A stretch of DNA of 64,000 bases from Streptomyces maremycinicus (GCF_001184025.1 NZ_BBYG01000012.1:62001-126000); one strand, 5' to 3'; shown: positions 44,985 to 53,825, numbered from the stretch's first letter. The notes: generated by a model not told the origin, from the sequence alone. Numbers and translations: made by a program.

Positions 44985-46684
44985 CGGGCGTCCCCCGGGT
45001 CGGTGTCATGGGGGCGGCGCACCGGCAGCATCTGCATGGTCGCGTCCCTCCAGGTGCCGTCCGCGGCTTCGCCGGCGCGGAACTGAGCGGTCGTGTTGTG
45101 GTCGTGCGGGTCGTGCTGGTCGTGCTGGTCGTGCTGGTGCACGATGTGCCGCTGCGGCAGCGGCTGCGTCTGCGGATGCGCCTGGTGACAGGGCTGCGTC
45201 TGGGGATGTGCCTGCGGCAGCGGCTGCGAATGCGGCTGCGTCTGCGTCTGCGGCGGCTTCTGGGGATGCGGCACGGACGGGCCGCCGGCCTGCGGGGCGC
45301 CGGTCGGGTACGTCGGTGCGGAGGCCGGCGGGAAGGACGCGCCCGGGGCCGGGGCGGAGGCGTGCGGGAAGTACGCGCCGGGGGCCGGGGCGGAGGCGGA
45401 GGCGTCGGGGGCGGCCGTCGCGCCGTTCGCCGGCTCGTCGCCCTCGCGCCGGTCGGAGAACACCCAGACGCGGAAGAGCAGGAAGCGCAGCACGGTCGCC
45501 GCGAGGTTGGCGGCGATGAGCACCGCCAGCTCGGTGGAGTGCGCGGGGCTCGAGGTCGCCGTGTTCAGAGCGACCAGCGAGCCGCTGGTCAGCGCGAGGC
45601 CGATACCGAAGACGACCAGACCCTGGGCCTGGTGTCTGACGGCCCCGCCGCGGCCGCGCACCCCGAAGGTGAGCCGGCGGTTGGCGGCGGTGTTGGCCAC
45701 GGCCGACACCAGCAGCGCCAGCGCGTTGGCGAGCTGTGATCCGCCGAACTGCCGGAACACGGTGTAGAGCAGCAGGTAGAAGAGGGTGGAGAGGCCACCC
45801 ACGACACAGAAGCCGACAAGCTGGCGGGCCAGGCCCTTGGGTACGTCCATGATGTCGCGGTCGCGGGGGTCGTCGCCGAACGGCCTGGTCAGCCGGTCCA
45901 GGGAGAGCGAACCGGTGGCCAGCGCCCGGCCCACGCGCCATACCCCCTTCAGGTCGTCCGTCGCCGTCTTCACGATGTGCACCGTGGAGTTCGGGTCGTC
46001 GACCCAGTCGACCGGCACCTCGTGGATACGGAGGCCGGCACGTTCGGCGAGCACCAGCATCTCAGTGTCGAAGAACCAGCCGGTGTCTTCCACCAGGGGG
46101 AGCAGAATCTGTGCGACATCACGCCGGATCGCCTTGAACCCGCACTGGGCGTCCGAGAAGCGGGCCTGGAGCGAGCCACGCAGGATGAGGTTGTAGGCCC
46201 GGCTGATGAATTCCCGCTTCGGCCCGCGCACCACGCGGGAGCTGCGGGCCAGCCGGGAGCCGATCGCCAGGTCCGAGTGGCCGGAGATCAGCGGTGCCAC
46301 CAGCGGCAGCAGCGCGTTGAGGTCGGTGGACAGATCCACGTCCATGTACGCGAGGATCGGGGCGTCCGAGGCGGACCAGACGGTCCGCAGCGCACGGCCG
46401 CGGCCCTTCTGCTCGAGCCGGAAGTTCGTGACCTCCGGGATGCGCGCCTCCAGGCGCTGCGCCACCAGGGGAGTGGTGTCCGTCGACGCGTTGTCCGCGA
46501 TCGTGATGCGGAACGAGTACGGGAACGTGCGCGTCAGGTGGTCGTGCAGTCTCCGGACGCACGGCTGGAGGTCCTTCTCCTCGTTGTAGACGGGGATCAC
46601 TACGTCCAGGACAGGCGTACCGGCTGTGGCGGCCGGGAGGTGCTCCCGCGCCGGCAGGGTGCCGGGAGAAGAGTCGGTTCGCAT
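44981..46684 (-). CDS. GT2 glycosyltransferase fused to GtrA domain (polyprenyl-phosphate sugar synthase-like)
   Basis: The 567-residue product begins with a DPM1-like GT2 domain (LDVVIPVYNEEKDLQPCVRR, YMDVDLSTDL as the DxD region, ARFSDAQCGFKAIRRDVAQI). Four GtrA helices follow (residues of about 300-430), then a tail rich in Pro, Gln and His (HIVHQHDQHDQHDPHDH). It probably makes a polyprenyl-phosphate sugar, flips it, and supplies the GT39 enzyme encoded next with a 4-bp overlap. The start at 46684 lies 14 bp after the kinase gene. Confidence 0.9.
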   Translation of the reverse strand: MRTDSSPGTLPAREHLPAATAGTPVLDVVIPVYNEEKDLQPCVRRLHDHLTRTFPYSFRITIADNASTDTTPLVAQRLEARIPEVTNFRLEQKGRGRALRTVWSASDAPILAYMDVDLSTDLNALLPLVAPLISGHSDLAIGSRLARSSRVVRGPKREFISRAYNLILRGSLQARFSDAQCGFKAIRRDVAQILLPLVEDTGWFFDTEMLVLAERAGLRIHEVPVDWVDDPNSTVHIVKTATDDLKGVWRVGRALATGSLSLDRLTRPFGDDPRDRDIMDVPKGLARQLVGFCVVGGLSTLFYLLLYTVFRQFGGSQLANALALLVSAVANTAANRRLTFGVRGRGGAVRHQAQGLVVFGIGLALTSGSLVALNTATSSPAHSTELAVLIAANLAATVLRFLLFRVWVFSDRREGDEPANGATAAPDASASAPAPGAYFPHASAPAPGASFPPASAPTYPTGAPQAGGPSVPHPQKPPQTQTQPHSQPLPQAHPQTQPCHQAHPQTQPLPQRHIVHQHDQHDQHDPHDHNTTAQFRAGEAADGTWRDATMQMLPVRRPHDTDPGDAR

Positions 46685-46698
46685 GACAACGACTTTCG

Positions 46699-48321
46699 TC
46701 AGGCGCCCTGTTGCACCCATGTGGTGGCACTGTGCTCGACCTGTGAGTCGAGTTGCCAGTTCGTTTCGGGGGAGGGCTGGGGAACGGCGGGGGCAAGGGC
46801 GGGCAAATGCACGGTAAAGACGGTCTGCCCGGGCACGCTGTCCACCGTCACGGCGCCGCCGTGCGCGGTCGCCACGGCCTGCACGATGGCGAGGCCGAGA
46901 CCGGTGGAGCCGGTGGTACGGGAGCGTGCCGAGTCGCCGCGCGCGAACCGTTCGAACACGTGCGGGAGCAGATCGGCCGGGATGCCCTGACCGTTGTCCT
47001 GGACGTCCACGCACAGCCACGGCCCGCGCCGCTGCACGCGCGCGGTGACGGTCGTACCGGGCGCGGTGTGCGTCCGGGCGTTGGCGAGCAGATTGACGAG
47101 GACCTGCTGAAGGCGTGCCGCGTCGGCGGAGACGAGCGCGGGCTCGTCGGGAAGTTCGAGGCGCCAGACGTGGTCGCGTCCGGCGGCGCGGGCGTCGCTG
47201 ATGGTGTCGATGACCAGGGGGACCAGGTCGGTCTGCTCGAACTGGAGGGGGCGGCCCGCGTCGAGCCGGGCGAGCAGGAGCAGGTCCTCGACGAGGAGGG
47301 TCATCCGGCCGGCCTCGGACTCGATACGCCCGAGGGCGTGCCGGGTGTCGGGCCCGACCTCTTCCCGGCCGCGCCGGGTCAGCTCGGCGTATCCCCTGAT
47401 GGAGGCGAGCGGCGTACGGAGTTCGTGACTGGCGTCCGCGACGAACTGCCGGACCCGCATCTCGCTCTCCTGGCGGGCGTGCAGGGCGCCGTGGACGTGG
47501 TTCAGCATCCGGTTCAGCGCGGCCCCGACCTGCCCGACCTCGGTGTGCGGGTCGGTCTCGGCCTCCGCGACACGCTCGCTGAGGTTGACCTCGCCGGTGT
47601 GCAGGGGGAGTTCGGAGACGCGGGTGGCGGTGGCGGCGACCTTGCGGAGGGGGCGGGTGGCGACGCCGACCATGACGGTGCCCGCGAGGGTGGCGGCGAT
47701 GAGACCGGCGACGGTGAGGCTGATCTCGACGAGGATCAGGGTGTTGATGGTGTTGTCGACGTCCGACGTGGGGATGGCGACGTAGTAGCCGGAGAGGTCG
47801 TTGCTGGCGTACTTGACGCGGTAGTCGCCCAGACCGGGGATCTCCACGGTGTGCATCTTTCCGTCCTGGGAGACGGAGTTGAGCACCTTGATCTGGGCCT
47901 CCGTGAGCGACTTGGGGCTCATCTGGAAGTCGTCCTTGGACTTCACCCCTCGCTCGGCGTCGGTGACGACGCCGTTCACGACCTTGGCCGCGATGGTGCT
48001 GTCCGGCTGGGGGCCCTGGGTGACGAACTTCTCGAGATCCGTCTCCTGCGCCTTGCCCTGCTGCTGGCTGGGAGCCGCGGCGCCGTTCTTCTGCTGGTCG
48101 GGCGGCCCGAAGTCGCGGGGCGCGACCCGCGCCGCGACCTCACCCAGTCGCCCGTTGAGCTGGCCGTACAGGTGATCCCGCAGCACCAGTGTGGTCACGG
48201 TGCCGATCACCGCGCAGATCACGGCGATCAGGGTCACGGACACGACGACGAGCCGCGTCCGCAGGGTGCGCGGCTGACCCGCTCGTCTCTTCTGCGCACG
48301 CGGCCGTCGTCGCCCGCTCAT
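46699..48321 (-). CDS. Sensor histidine kinase with HAMP domain
   Basis: The 540-residue kinase has two transmembrane helices (about 22-47 and 193-218) bracketing an extracellular sensor of 145 residues. Then come HAMP, HisKA with His299 (FVADASHELRTPLASIRGY), the N-box LLANARTHT, and the G-boxes DNGQGIP and GSTGLGLAIV. Its start overlaps the regulator stop by ATGA. It likely senses envelope state and controls the glycosyltransferases of its own operon. Confidence 0.94.
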   Translation of the reverse strand: MSGRRRPRAQKRRAGQPRTLRTRLVVVSVTLIAVICAVIGTVTTLVLRDHLYGQLNGRLGEVAARVAPRDFGPPDQQKNGAAAPSQQQGKAQETDLEKFVTQGPQPDSTIAAKVVNGVVTDAERGVKSKDDFQMSPKSLTEAQIKVLNSVSQDGKMHTVEIPGLGDYRVKYASNDLSGYYVAIPTSDVDNTINTLILVEISLTVAGLIAATLAGTVMVGVATRPLRKVAATATRVSELPLHTGEVNLSERVAEAETDPHTEVGQVGAALNRMLNHVHGALHARQESEMRVRQFVADASHELRTPLASIRGYAELTRRGREEVGPDTRHALGRIESEAGRMTLLVEDLLLLARLDAGRPLQFEQTDLVPLVIDTISDARAAGRDHVWRLELPDEPALVSADAARLQQVLVNLLANARTHTAPGTTVTARVQRRGPWLCVDVQDNGQGIPADLLPHVFERFARGDSARSRTTGSTGLGLAIVQAVATAHGGAVTVDSVPGQTVFTVHLPALAPAVPQPSPETNWQLDSQVEHSATTWVQQGA

Positions 48322-49058
48322 GACACAGCGGGCTTGATCAGATACCCGGCGCCACGCCGGGTGTGGATCATCGGTTCCCGTCCCGCGTCGATCTTCCGCC
48401 GCAGGTAGGAGATGTACAGCTCGACGACGTTGGCCTGACCACCGAAGTCGTACGACCAGACGCGGTCGAGTATCTGGGCCTTGCTGAGCACGCGCCGCGG
48501 ATTGCGCATCAGGAAGCGCAGCAGCTCGAACTCGGTGGCGGTCAGGTGGATGTTGTCCCCCGCCCGCGAGACCTCGTGGCTGTCCTCGTCGAGGGTGAGG
48601 TCACCGACGACGAGCACCGAGTCGGAGCGCCGGTCGGCGGCACCGGAACGCCGGATGAGCCCGCGCAGCCGCGCCACGACCTCTTCGAGGCTGAACGGCT
48701 TGGTGACGTAGTCGTCGCCGCCGGCGGTGAGGCCGGCGATCCGGTCCTCCACCGCGTCCTTGGCCGTGAGGAACAGCACCGGAACGTCCGGAAGCTCCCG
48801 ACGCAGCCGGCCGAGGACGGTCAGCCCGTCCATGTCGGGCAGCATCATGTCGAGGACGACGGCGTCGGGACGGAACTCCCGGGCGGTCTGGATGGCGCCC
48901 GTGCCGTCTCCCGCACTCCGGATCTGCCATCCCTCGTAGCGCAAGGCCATGGAGAGCAGTTCGGTGATCGACAACTCGTCGTCCACCACAAGCACTCGGA
49001 CGGGGCTCCCGTCCGGCCTCAGCAGTTCGGTGCGCCCCTGGGGCGAGGTCGTGGTCAT
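48318..49058 (-). CDS. OmpR-family response regulator
   Basis: The 246-residue regulator has receiver residues DDE (26-28), phospho-acceptor Asp70 (AVVLDMMLPDMDG), FLTAKD and YVTKPF, and a winged-helix DNA-binding domain (TATEFELLRFLMRNPRRVLS, VVELYISYLRRKID). ATG 49058 gives the family start; the longer frame to 49127 runs into the promoter. It is the first gene of a four-gene operon. Confidence 0.94.
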   Translation of the reverse strand: MTTTSPQGRTELLRPDGSPVRVLVVDDELSITELLSMALRYEGWQIRSAGDGTGAIQTAREFRPDAVVLDMMLPDMDGLTVLGRLRRELPDVPVLFLTAKDAVEDRIAGLTAGGDDYVTKPFSLEEVVARLRGLIRRSGAADRRSDSVLVVGDLTLDEDSHEVSRAGDNIHLTATEFELLRFLMRNPRRVLSKAQILDRVWSYDFGGQANVVELYISYLRRKIDAGREPMIHTRRGAGYLIKPAVS

Positions 49059-49080
49059 GGTGAACACCTTGGCGGGGTCC

Positions 49081-49141
49081 CCTGAGAGCACTCTTTCACT
49101 AATCTGTGATTTTCCTGAGAAACGCACAGGCGCCTCTCAGG
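49081..49141. promoter_or_regulatory. CCTGAG/CTCAGG motif array upstream of the regulator gene
   Basis: CCTGAGAG (49081), CCTGAGAA (49114) and CTCTCAGG (49134) lie within 85 bp upstream of the response regulator start. The spacing and repetition suggest an autoregulatory binding region for the OmpR-type protein. Confidence 0.45.
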
Positions 49142-49214
49142 CAGCTCCTTGGAACCCTTTGCTCCACATCGGTTCCGGGGGGCGGTATGCCCGGTACGGC
49201 ATGCTGTGCGGCCC

Positions 49215-49589
49215 TCAGGACGCGCGTTCCGTGAGAATCGCCTGGGGAGCGCGCTCGTACCCGTGGCTGTGTTCCACCTTGGCGATGTGCAGGCAGTACC
49301 GCTCGTACCAGTGTGCCCGTCCGTGCGCCTTCGCCGCCCGGTGCTCGGCGTGCGTCCGCCACCGCTCGATCGCCTCGAGATCGCGGAAGTACGCGACGGT
49401 GACGGCGAGTCCGCCGGGGGTGCGGGCCGAGTCCTCGCCCAGGAACCCCGGGATGTCCTGGACCAGCTCGCCCAGCCGGTCCGCGGTCTCGTCGTACCCG
49501 GTGTCCTCCTCGGTGCGCAGTGAGGTGAACACCACGGCGTAGTAAGGGGTTCGAAGTCCGGCAACAGGTGCTACACGCTGTTCGCTCAT
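49215..49589 (-). CDS. Antibiotic biosynthesis monooxygenase (ABM)-like protein
   Basis: The 124-residue protein has the dimeric alpha/beta-barrel pattern PYYAVVFTSLRTEEDTGYDE, ELVQDIPGFLGEDSA, VTVAYFRDLEAIERW and HGRAHWYERYCLHIAKVEH. Such proteins are often heme- or quinone-related or of unknown role in streptomycetes. The ATG at 49589 starts MSEQRVAPVAGL. A GGATCCC-TCC-GGGATCC dyad lies at 49643-49659 upstream. Confidence 0.85.
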   Translation of the reverse strand: MSEQRVAPVAGLRTPYYAVVFTSLRTEEDTGYDETADRLGELVQDIPGFLGEDSARTPGGLAVTVAYFRDLEAIERWRTHAEHRAAKAHGRAHWYERYCLHIAKVEHSHGYERAPQAILTERAS

Positions 49590-49710
49590 GTCACCCACGA
49601 TCGGCCGGGCACACCGCCCCGGTCCAGCCTCCTTGCCGAAAGGGATCCCTCCGGGATCCAACTCTTTACCCACCCGGCCCTGTTCACCCCGGGACCGCAC
49701 GCCCCGGACC

Positions 49711-50586
49711 TCAGAACAGCCCGTCCTGGCGGTGATCCGCCGCCGTCTCGAAGTGCCGTACGGGAAAGGCGGGTTCGCCGCCCGCCACCGGCACCAGCGG
49801 CCAGCCGCGCATCAGCCGTGTGTCGAGCACGACCACTCCGGCCGGGGTGGCGAGATGCAGATCGGGTCCGGCGGCCGCCACGAGCTCCCCGCTCACCGCT
49901 CCCCCGGCCACCAGCTCGCCCACCTCACCGCGCGCCACCGGCGCCCCGGCCAGCCCGAACGCCCGCACATGATCGACCGGCCGGAACGGCACGCGCTCCA
50001 ACGACTCTGGCCAGCCGACCAGTTCCACGGCCCGCGCGTACACCCCGCCGATCTCCGCCGCCCGTTCCTCCTCCGTCCCCGGCAGCGCGGCCCGCACCGC
50101 GCGCTTCACGGCGTACGGGATCCGGTCCGGCACCCGCAGCGCGGCCCGCAGCAGTTCCTCGGTGCGCCGGGCGGCCATCAGCGGCCCGCTGCCGAGCCAG
50201 CCGAAGCAGACGGCGCCCTGCTCCAGCAACCGCGCCGGACCCCGCTCGGCCGCGGTGATCCCGACCTTGACCAGACCGGGCCCGAACCACGCGAGGTACA
50301 CGCGATAGGGGCGGGGGTCGTCGGCGACCCGGTCCGCGGCGACGGAGTGCGCCCGGTCCAGCCGCGCACACTCCTCGCACCGACCGCCCGCGCTCCTCCC
50401 CGGTACGACCACCCGCCGGGGGCAGGCGTGCCCACGAGCGCCCGCGCATTCCCGTACACCCCCCTCCACCACCGCGAAGGAGACCCGCTTCCCCCAGGAC
50501 AGCGGGCTACGACGCCCCCCGTCCCACGTCAGCTCCGGCCCCTCCGCCGACCACCGCAGCCCCGCGCACTTCCATGCCTGTGCCAT
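49711..50586 (-). CDS. DUF2797 family protein
   Basis: The 291-residue protein has an early Cys cluster (ECAGARGHACPRR, then CEECARLDRAHS), possibly metal-binding, and then YRVYLAWFGPGLVKVGITAA and a GWLGSGPLMAARRTEELLRA segment recalling a GIY-YIG-like nuclease core. DUF2797 proteins have no established function. The start MAQAWKCAGLRW overlaps the 3' end of the upstream HGxxPAAW frame by 80 bp; a GTG at 50589 is also possible. Confidence 0.85.
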   Translation of the reverse strand: MAQAWKCAGLRWSAEGPELTWDGGRRSPLSWGKRVSFAVVEGGVRECAGARGHACPRRVVVPGRSAGGRCEECARLDRAHSVAADRVADDPRPYRVYLAWFGPGLVKVGITAAERGPARLLEQGAVCFGWLGSGPLMAARRTEELLRAALRVPDRIPYAVKRAVRAALPGTEEERAAEIGGVYARAVELVGWPESLERVPFRPVDHVRAFGLAGAPVARGEVGELVAGGAVSGELVAAAGPDLHLATPAGVVVLDTRLMRGWPLVPVAGGEPAFPVRHFETAADHRQDGLF

Positions 50587-50938
50587 CACCCACCACGGTA
50601 GGCGCAGGCACTGACACCGGGGCCAGGGCCTCGGGCACGCGCCCGCGTCCCGCGAGGCGGCATCCGACGCACCCCGGATGCCCGTCCCGGGCCCAGGGGT
50701 CACGGACCCGCATCCCCCACTCCGCCCTCGGCCGCACCCCCGGCGGCTTGCCCCACCCGGCGAGATGCAGCCCCCAGGTGACCAGCGTGCCCAGCGCGAC
50801 GATCACGAGCCCGGCGCCCAGCAGAAGCCCGGACACGGCACACACCCCCACACCCACCACGGCGGTCCCGACGGTCACGATCCCGACGCCGGTCCAGCCG
50901 GCGACCGTATGCCCCTCGTCGTACAGATGACCCGCCAC
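50507..50938 (-). CDS. HGxxPAAW-family membrane protein
   Basis: The 143-residue product begins MAGHLYDEGHTVAGWTGVGI, has two hydrophobic helices, and ends its conserved part with THLHLAGWGKPP-like and DGHPGCVGCRLAGR sequence. This matches the small HGxxPAAW family of streptomycete membrane proteins, though the exact motif is altered. The last 50 residues after CRLAGR look like an extension, and 80 bp overlap the next gene. Confidence 0.72.
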   Translation of the reverse strand: MAGHLYDEGHTVAGWTGVGIVTVGTAVVGVGVCAVSGLLLGAGLVIVALGTLVTWGLHLAGWGKPPGVRPRAEWGMRVRDPWARDGHPGCVGCRLAGRGRVPEALAPVSVPAPTVVGDGTGMEVRGAAVVGGGAGADVGRGAS

Positions 50939-50947
50939 GATTACCTC

Positions 50948-50986
50948 ACCCTCTAAGAAGTTGCAGAACTGAACCTCTTAGAGGGT
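50948..50986. promoter_or_regulatory. Nested inverted repeat between HGxxPAAW and marR genes
   Basis: ACCCTCTAAGA (50948-50958) is perfectly repeated inverted as TCTTAGAGGGT (50976-50986). Between them lies a smaller dyad, AGTT-GCAG-AACT. It begins 10 bp upstream of the HGxxPAAW start and about 95 bp before the MarR start, so it can control both directions. Confidence 0.65.
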
Positions 50987-51080
50987 AAGAGAAACCGAAA
51001 GCAGATAACAAGGACCCAGCAGAACCCCTCATCACACGGACCCGCAGCCCGCTGAGCAAGGAAAAGAGAGCAGCCCCCAG

Positions 51081-51578
51081 ATGCCAGCCGAGCCGACACC
51101 GCCGCACCACGGCCGCCCCGCCGCCACCCCCGCGCAGGCGCTCGCGGCGATGGACGACCTCATCGCGGCCAGCATGGTCGGCCAGCAGGAGATGGCCCAG
51201 CGCCTGGGCCTGAACGTCACCGATCTGACCTGCTTCGGCTACGTCGTCCAGGCCGGCGAGAACCTCCTCACCGCGGGCGACCTCGCGACCCGCGTGCACG
51301 TCACGACGGGAGCCGTGACCGGCATCCTCAACCGCCTGGAGCGCGCCGGCTATGTCACCCGCCGCCCCGACCCCGAGGACCGTCGCCGGATCCGCGTCGC
51401 CGCGATCCCCTCCGCCGTCGCCCGCGTCCACGCCCTCTACGAGCCGTACTACGCCCGCCTCGACGCCCTGTTCGCGGAGTACTCCCCCGAGGAGACCGCC
51501 GTCCTGACGGACTGGTTCACCCGCGCCACCGGCCTGGCCAACACCTACCGCGAGGAACTCCGCCTGCACGACGGCTGA
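51081..51578 (+). CDS. MarR-family transcriptional regulator
   Basis: The 165-residue protein has the winged-helix core LGLNVTDLTCFGYVVQAGEN, LATRVHVTTGAVTGILNRLE and RAGYVTRRPDPEDRRRIRV. The ribosome site is GGAAAAGAGAG upstream. It is divergent from the HGxxPAAW/DUF2797 genes, with a strong nested dyad between them. The last 34 bp overlap a small convergent ORF. Confidence 0.92.
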   Translation: MPAEPTPPHHGRPAATPAQALAAMDDLIAASMVGQQEMAQRLGLNVTDLTCFGYVVQAGENLLTAGDLATRVHVTTGAVTGILNRLERAGYVTRRPDPEDRRRIRVAAIPSAVARVHALYEPYYARLDALFAEYSPEETAVLTDWFTRATGLANTYREELRLHDG

Positions 51579-51784
51579 ACGGCCTCCCCGTACTCCGCAT
51601 CGGGCGGCACGGTCCGCACGGTCGAGGACTCGAGCGCGAGGAGCCGCTCGACCTCGGCCTCACGGTCGGACCGGCGGCGGTGGGCGAGGGCGAGGAGTAC
51701 GCCGCCACCGCGGTACGACGCCTCACGATGCTCGAACAGCCGGACCCGCTCCTCCAGAGCCTCCAGCAAAAGCTCCTCGCCCAC
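51545..51784 (-). CDS. Small helical protein at the end of the HTTM operon, unknown
   Basis: The frame from GTG 51784 encodes 79 residues (VGEELLLEALEERVRLFEHR, then GGGVLLALAHRRRSDREAE). Third positions are mostly G or C and the residues form plausible amphipathic helices. The start has only a weak purine run upstream. It begins 17 bp after the HTTM stop and overlaps the end of the convergent MarR gene. I do not recognise a family. Confidence 0.45.
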   Translation of the reverse strand: MGEELLLEALEERVRLFEHREASYRGGGVLLALAHRRRSDREAEVERLLALESSTVRTVPPDAEYGEAVQPSCRRSSSR

Positions 51785-51801
51785 TTCACCGAACCATCCA
51801 C

Positions 51802-52983
51802 CTAGCCGCCCGACGACCCGCCCGAGGCGCGGTTCCGCGAACGGGACTGCCGTCCTGCCGTGAGCACGACTCGATCCTTCGAGCCGTACGCGCCGCCGGG
51901 CCCGCCTTGCGCGGGTACGGCTCCGGGGCGTGCCGCCGCTCCGGGCGCCGGCCGTCCACTGCCCGTCCGCTGCACCACGCGTCGGCGGAGACGAGGCAGG
52001 AAGGTGTAGCAGCGGTCGGGAAGGAACACGGCGTCCGCGACGATCATCGCGCCGGAGAAGAGAGGCAGCCCCATCAGCACGGCGATGCCGATGTGCATGC
52101 CCATCAGCATCGCCAGAACCGGGTACTTGAGCCTGCCGAAGAGCACGAACGGGAAGGCCACCTGCAACAGCACGGTCAGGTAGCCGGCGACGGCGACCAC
52201 GAGCGTGTGCTCGTCGACGAAGGCCGAGAGAGCAGGCCAGGGCCGGAACAGCTCCAGGTTCAGGACGTAGTGGAGGGCCGTCCCGCCGCCCCAGAACGCT
52301 CCCTGGACCTTGTACAGGCCGGCCGAACCGTAGAGGAAACAGACCTGCGCCGCGATGACGAACATGCCGCAGTTGTGCACCACCGTCACCAACGTGGTCC
52401 GGGCATCGCGGAGCTGCCGGGCGAAGGAACTTCCGACTCGTTCCGGCGCGCTGCCCGTACGGGCGGCCTTCAGCCTGTTTCTGCGTGCGTCCAGGGACCA
52501 GCGTCGGCCGCACGCGGTGAGGACGAGATAGAGGGACATCAGCAGGACCAGGTTGTCGCCCCCGTCCGTCATGAAGATCGCCCGGCCGTGGAACGAGGTC
52601 ACCATGACGGCGAAGAGGACCGACAGGACACGGGTTCGCCAGCCCAGCGTGAACAGTGCGGCCGTGACGAGCGCCAGCGCGTAGCAGAGCTCGAAGTAGG
52701 CACGGCTGTCCGACAGGATGAGAACACTGAACCAGCCCGTCTGCTCGGAGAGCTGGTGTGCCAGGGCGGGCGTCCACGCAGAGCCCGGACCCCAGATCTC
52801 GTCCCGGTGCGAGAACTCACGCAGCAGGAAGATCAGGTAGAGCAGTCCGTAGCCGATGCGCAGCACCGACGCCGCGTACAGGGACACCGGACGGCCGGTC
52901 AGAAGGTTCCACACGCCGGTGATCCGGTCGGCGAGCCACCGGTCGACGCCTGTGGCCGCGGACCTCTGCGCCTCATTTTCCAT
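51802..52983 (-). CDS. HTTM-domain (vitamin K-dependent gamma-carboxylase-like) membrane protein
   Basis: The 393-residue protein has about eight helices with family motifs LRIGYGLLYLIFLLREF, FHGRAIFMTDGGDNLVLLM and FLYGSAGLYKVQGAFWGGGT. Lys225 and Trp231 match the K-x-x-G-x-x-W region that in animal gamma-glutamyl carboxylase contains the catalytic Lys. A Pro/Ala/Arg-rich tail follows. Its ATG lies inside the DUF5819 end (11-bp overlap). Bacterial HTTM proteins have no proven reaction; a modifying role on a secreted partner is inferred. Confidence 0.88.
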   Translation of the reverse strand: MENEAQRSAATGVDRWLADRITGVWNLLTGRPVSLYAASVLRIGYGLLYLIFLLREFSHRDEIWGPGSAWTPALAHQLSEQTGWFSVLILSDSRAYFELCYALALVTAALFTLGWRTRVLSVLFAVMVTSFHGRAIFMTDGGDNLVLLMSLYLVLTACGRRWSLDARRNRLKAARTGSAPERVGSSFARQLRDARTTLVTVVHNCGMFVIAAQVCFLYGSAGLYKVQGAFWGGGTALHYVLNLELFRPWPALSAFVDEHTLVVAVAGYLTVLLQVAFPFVLFGRLKYPVLAMLMGMHIGIAVLMGLPLFSGAMIVADAVFLPDRCYTFLPRLRRRVVQRTGSGRPAPGAAARPGAVPAQGGPGGAYGSKDRVVLTAGRQSRSRNRASGGSSGG

Positions 52984-53689
52984 AGCGGGTCACCTTCCAC
53001 CAGGGCAGGAGCCGGTTCTCGGCCGGCGTCGGCGGGCGATTGCCGGCGGCGGGGCCGGGAGCGGGGATGGACAGTGCGACGACGCGGAGCTGGATGAAGT
53101 CGAAGGGGCCGTTCTCGCGGGCGGCGGCACGGTCCGCGGCGATATTGCTCAGGTACTTCTGCATCATCAGGGCGCGTTCGGTGCGCGCGTTGTCGTCTCC
53201 TCCGTGAGAGTCGACGTAGCCGGCCCAGGCACGGCGCAACATGTTCTGTGCCGTATGGCTGGGGAACGGATCATGCGCGACCGCGGAGCGGTCGACGGCG
53301 GTCAGGTCGAACCAGGGACTCACCTGGACCGATCCATCGGAGCTGGTGTGCGCGGTGCGCGCCAGAATCTGCCGGTTGACGGATTCGGGGTCCGGAGCGA
53401 AAAGACGCCAATTCTGTTCGAAGAAGGGGTACACCCATGAATTGATCAGCGGGCTGTAGCGCCTGGAGACGGTGTTGGCGGGTGCCACGTGAAGAAACAC
53501 CAGAAGCACGTGGACGAGACTCGCCATCAGGCACAGGACCACGGTGGCGCACAGCCCGCATTTCAGCGCACGGGAACCTCTCGGCAGCTTGGGCGGCGCA
53601 GCCGTCGCGTCAGGCCTTTCCTGCACGACCGGACCGGATTCGGAGTGCTGAACTTCCTGCACATCCGCTGAGTCAATTCCGCTCGACAC
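52973..53689 (-). CDS. DUF5819 family membrane protein
   Basis: The 238-residue protein has one N-terminal transmembrane helix (CATVVLCLMASLVHVLLVFL) and an extracytoplasmic domain with NTVSRRYSPLINSWVYPFFE, QNWRLFAPDPESVNRQILA and WFDLTAVDRSAVAHDPFPSH, the DUF5819 signature. These proteins commonly accompany HTTM proteins in streptomycetes. I chose the GTG at 53689; a longer start at 53725 is possible. It overlaps the HTTM gene and probably forms a complex with it. Confidence 0.82.
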   Translation of the reverse strand: MSSGIDSADVQEVQHSESGPVVQERPDATAAPPKLPRGSRALKCGLCATVVLCLMASLVHVLLVFLHVAPANTVSRRYSPLINSWVYPFFEQNWRLFAPDPESVNRQILARTAHTSSDGSVQVSPWFDLTAVDRSAVAHDPFPSHTAQNMLRRAWAGYVDSHGGDDNARTERALMMQKYLSNIAADRAAARENGPFDFIQLRVVALSIPAPGPAAGNRPPTPAENRLLPWWKVTRYGK

Positions 53690-53825
53690 CGCGTACCCTG
53701 TCTTTCTCGTTTCAGCTGCTCGCACCTGCTTTCCGCGTCGGATGCCCCCGACGGCGCGCGGCGGATTCGACGAGAATTCCGCCGCGCGCCGTCATCCGGT
53801 GAGCGGACCTGTCGCAGTGCGCTGC

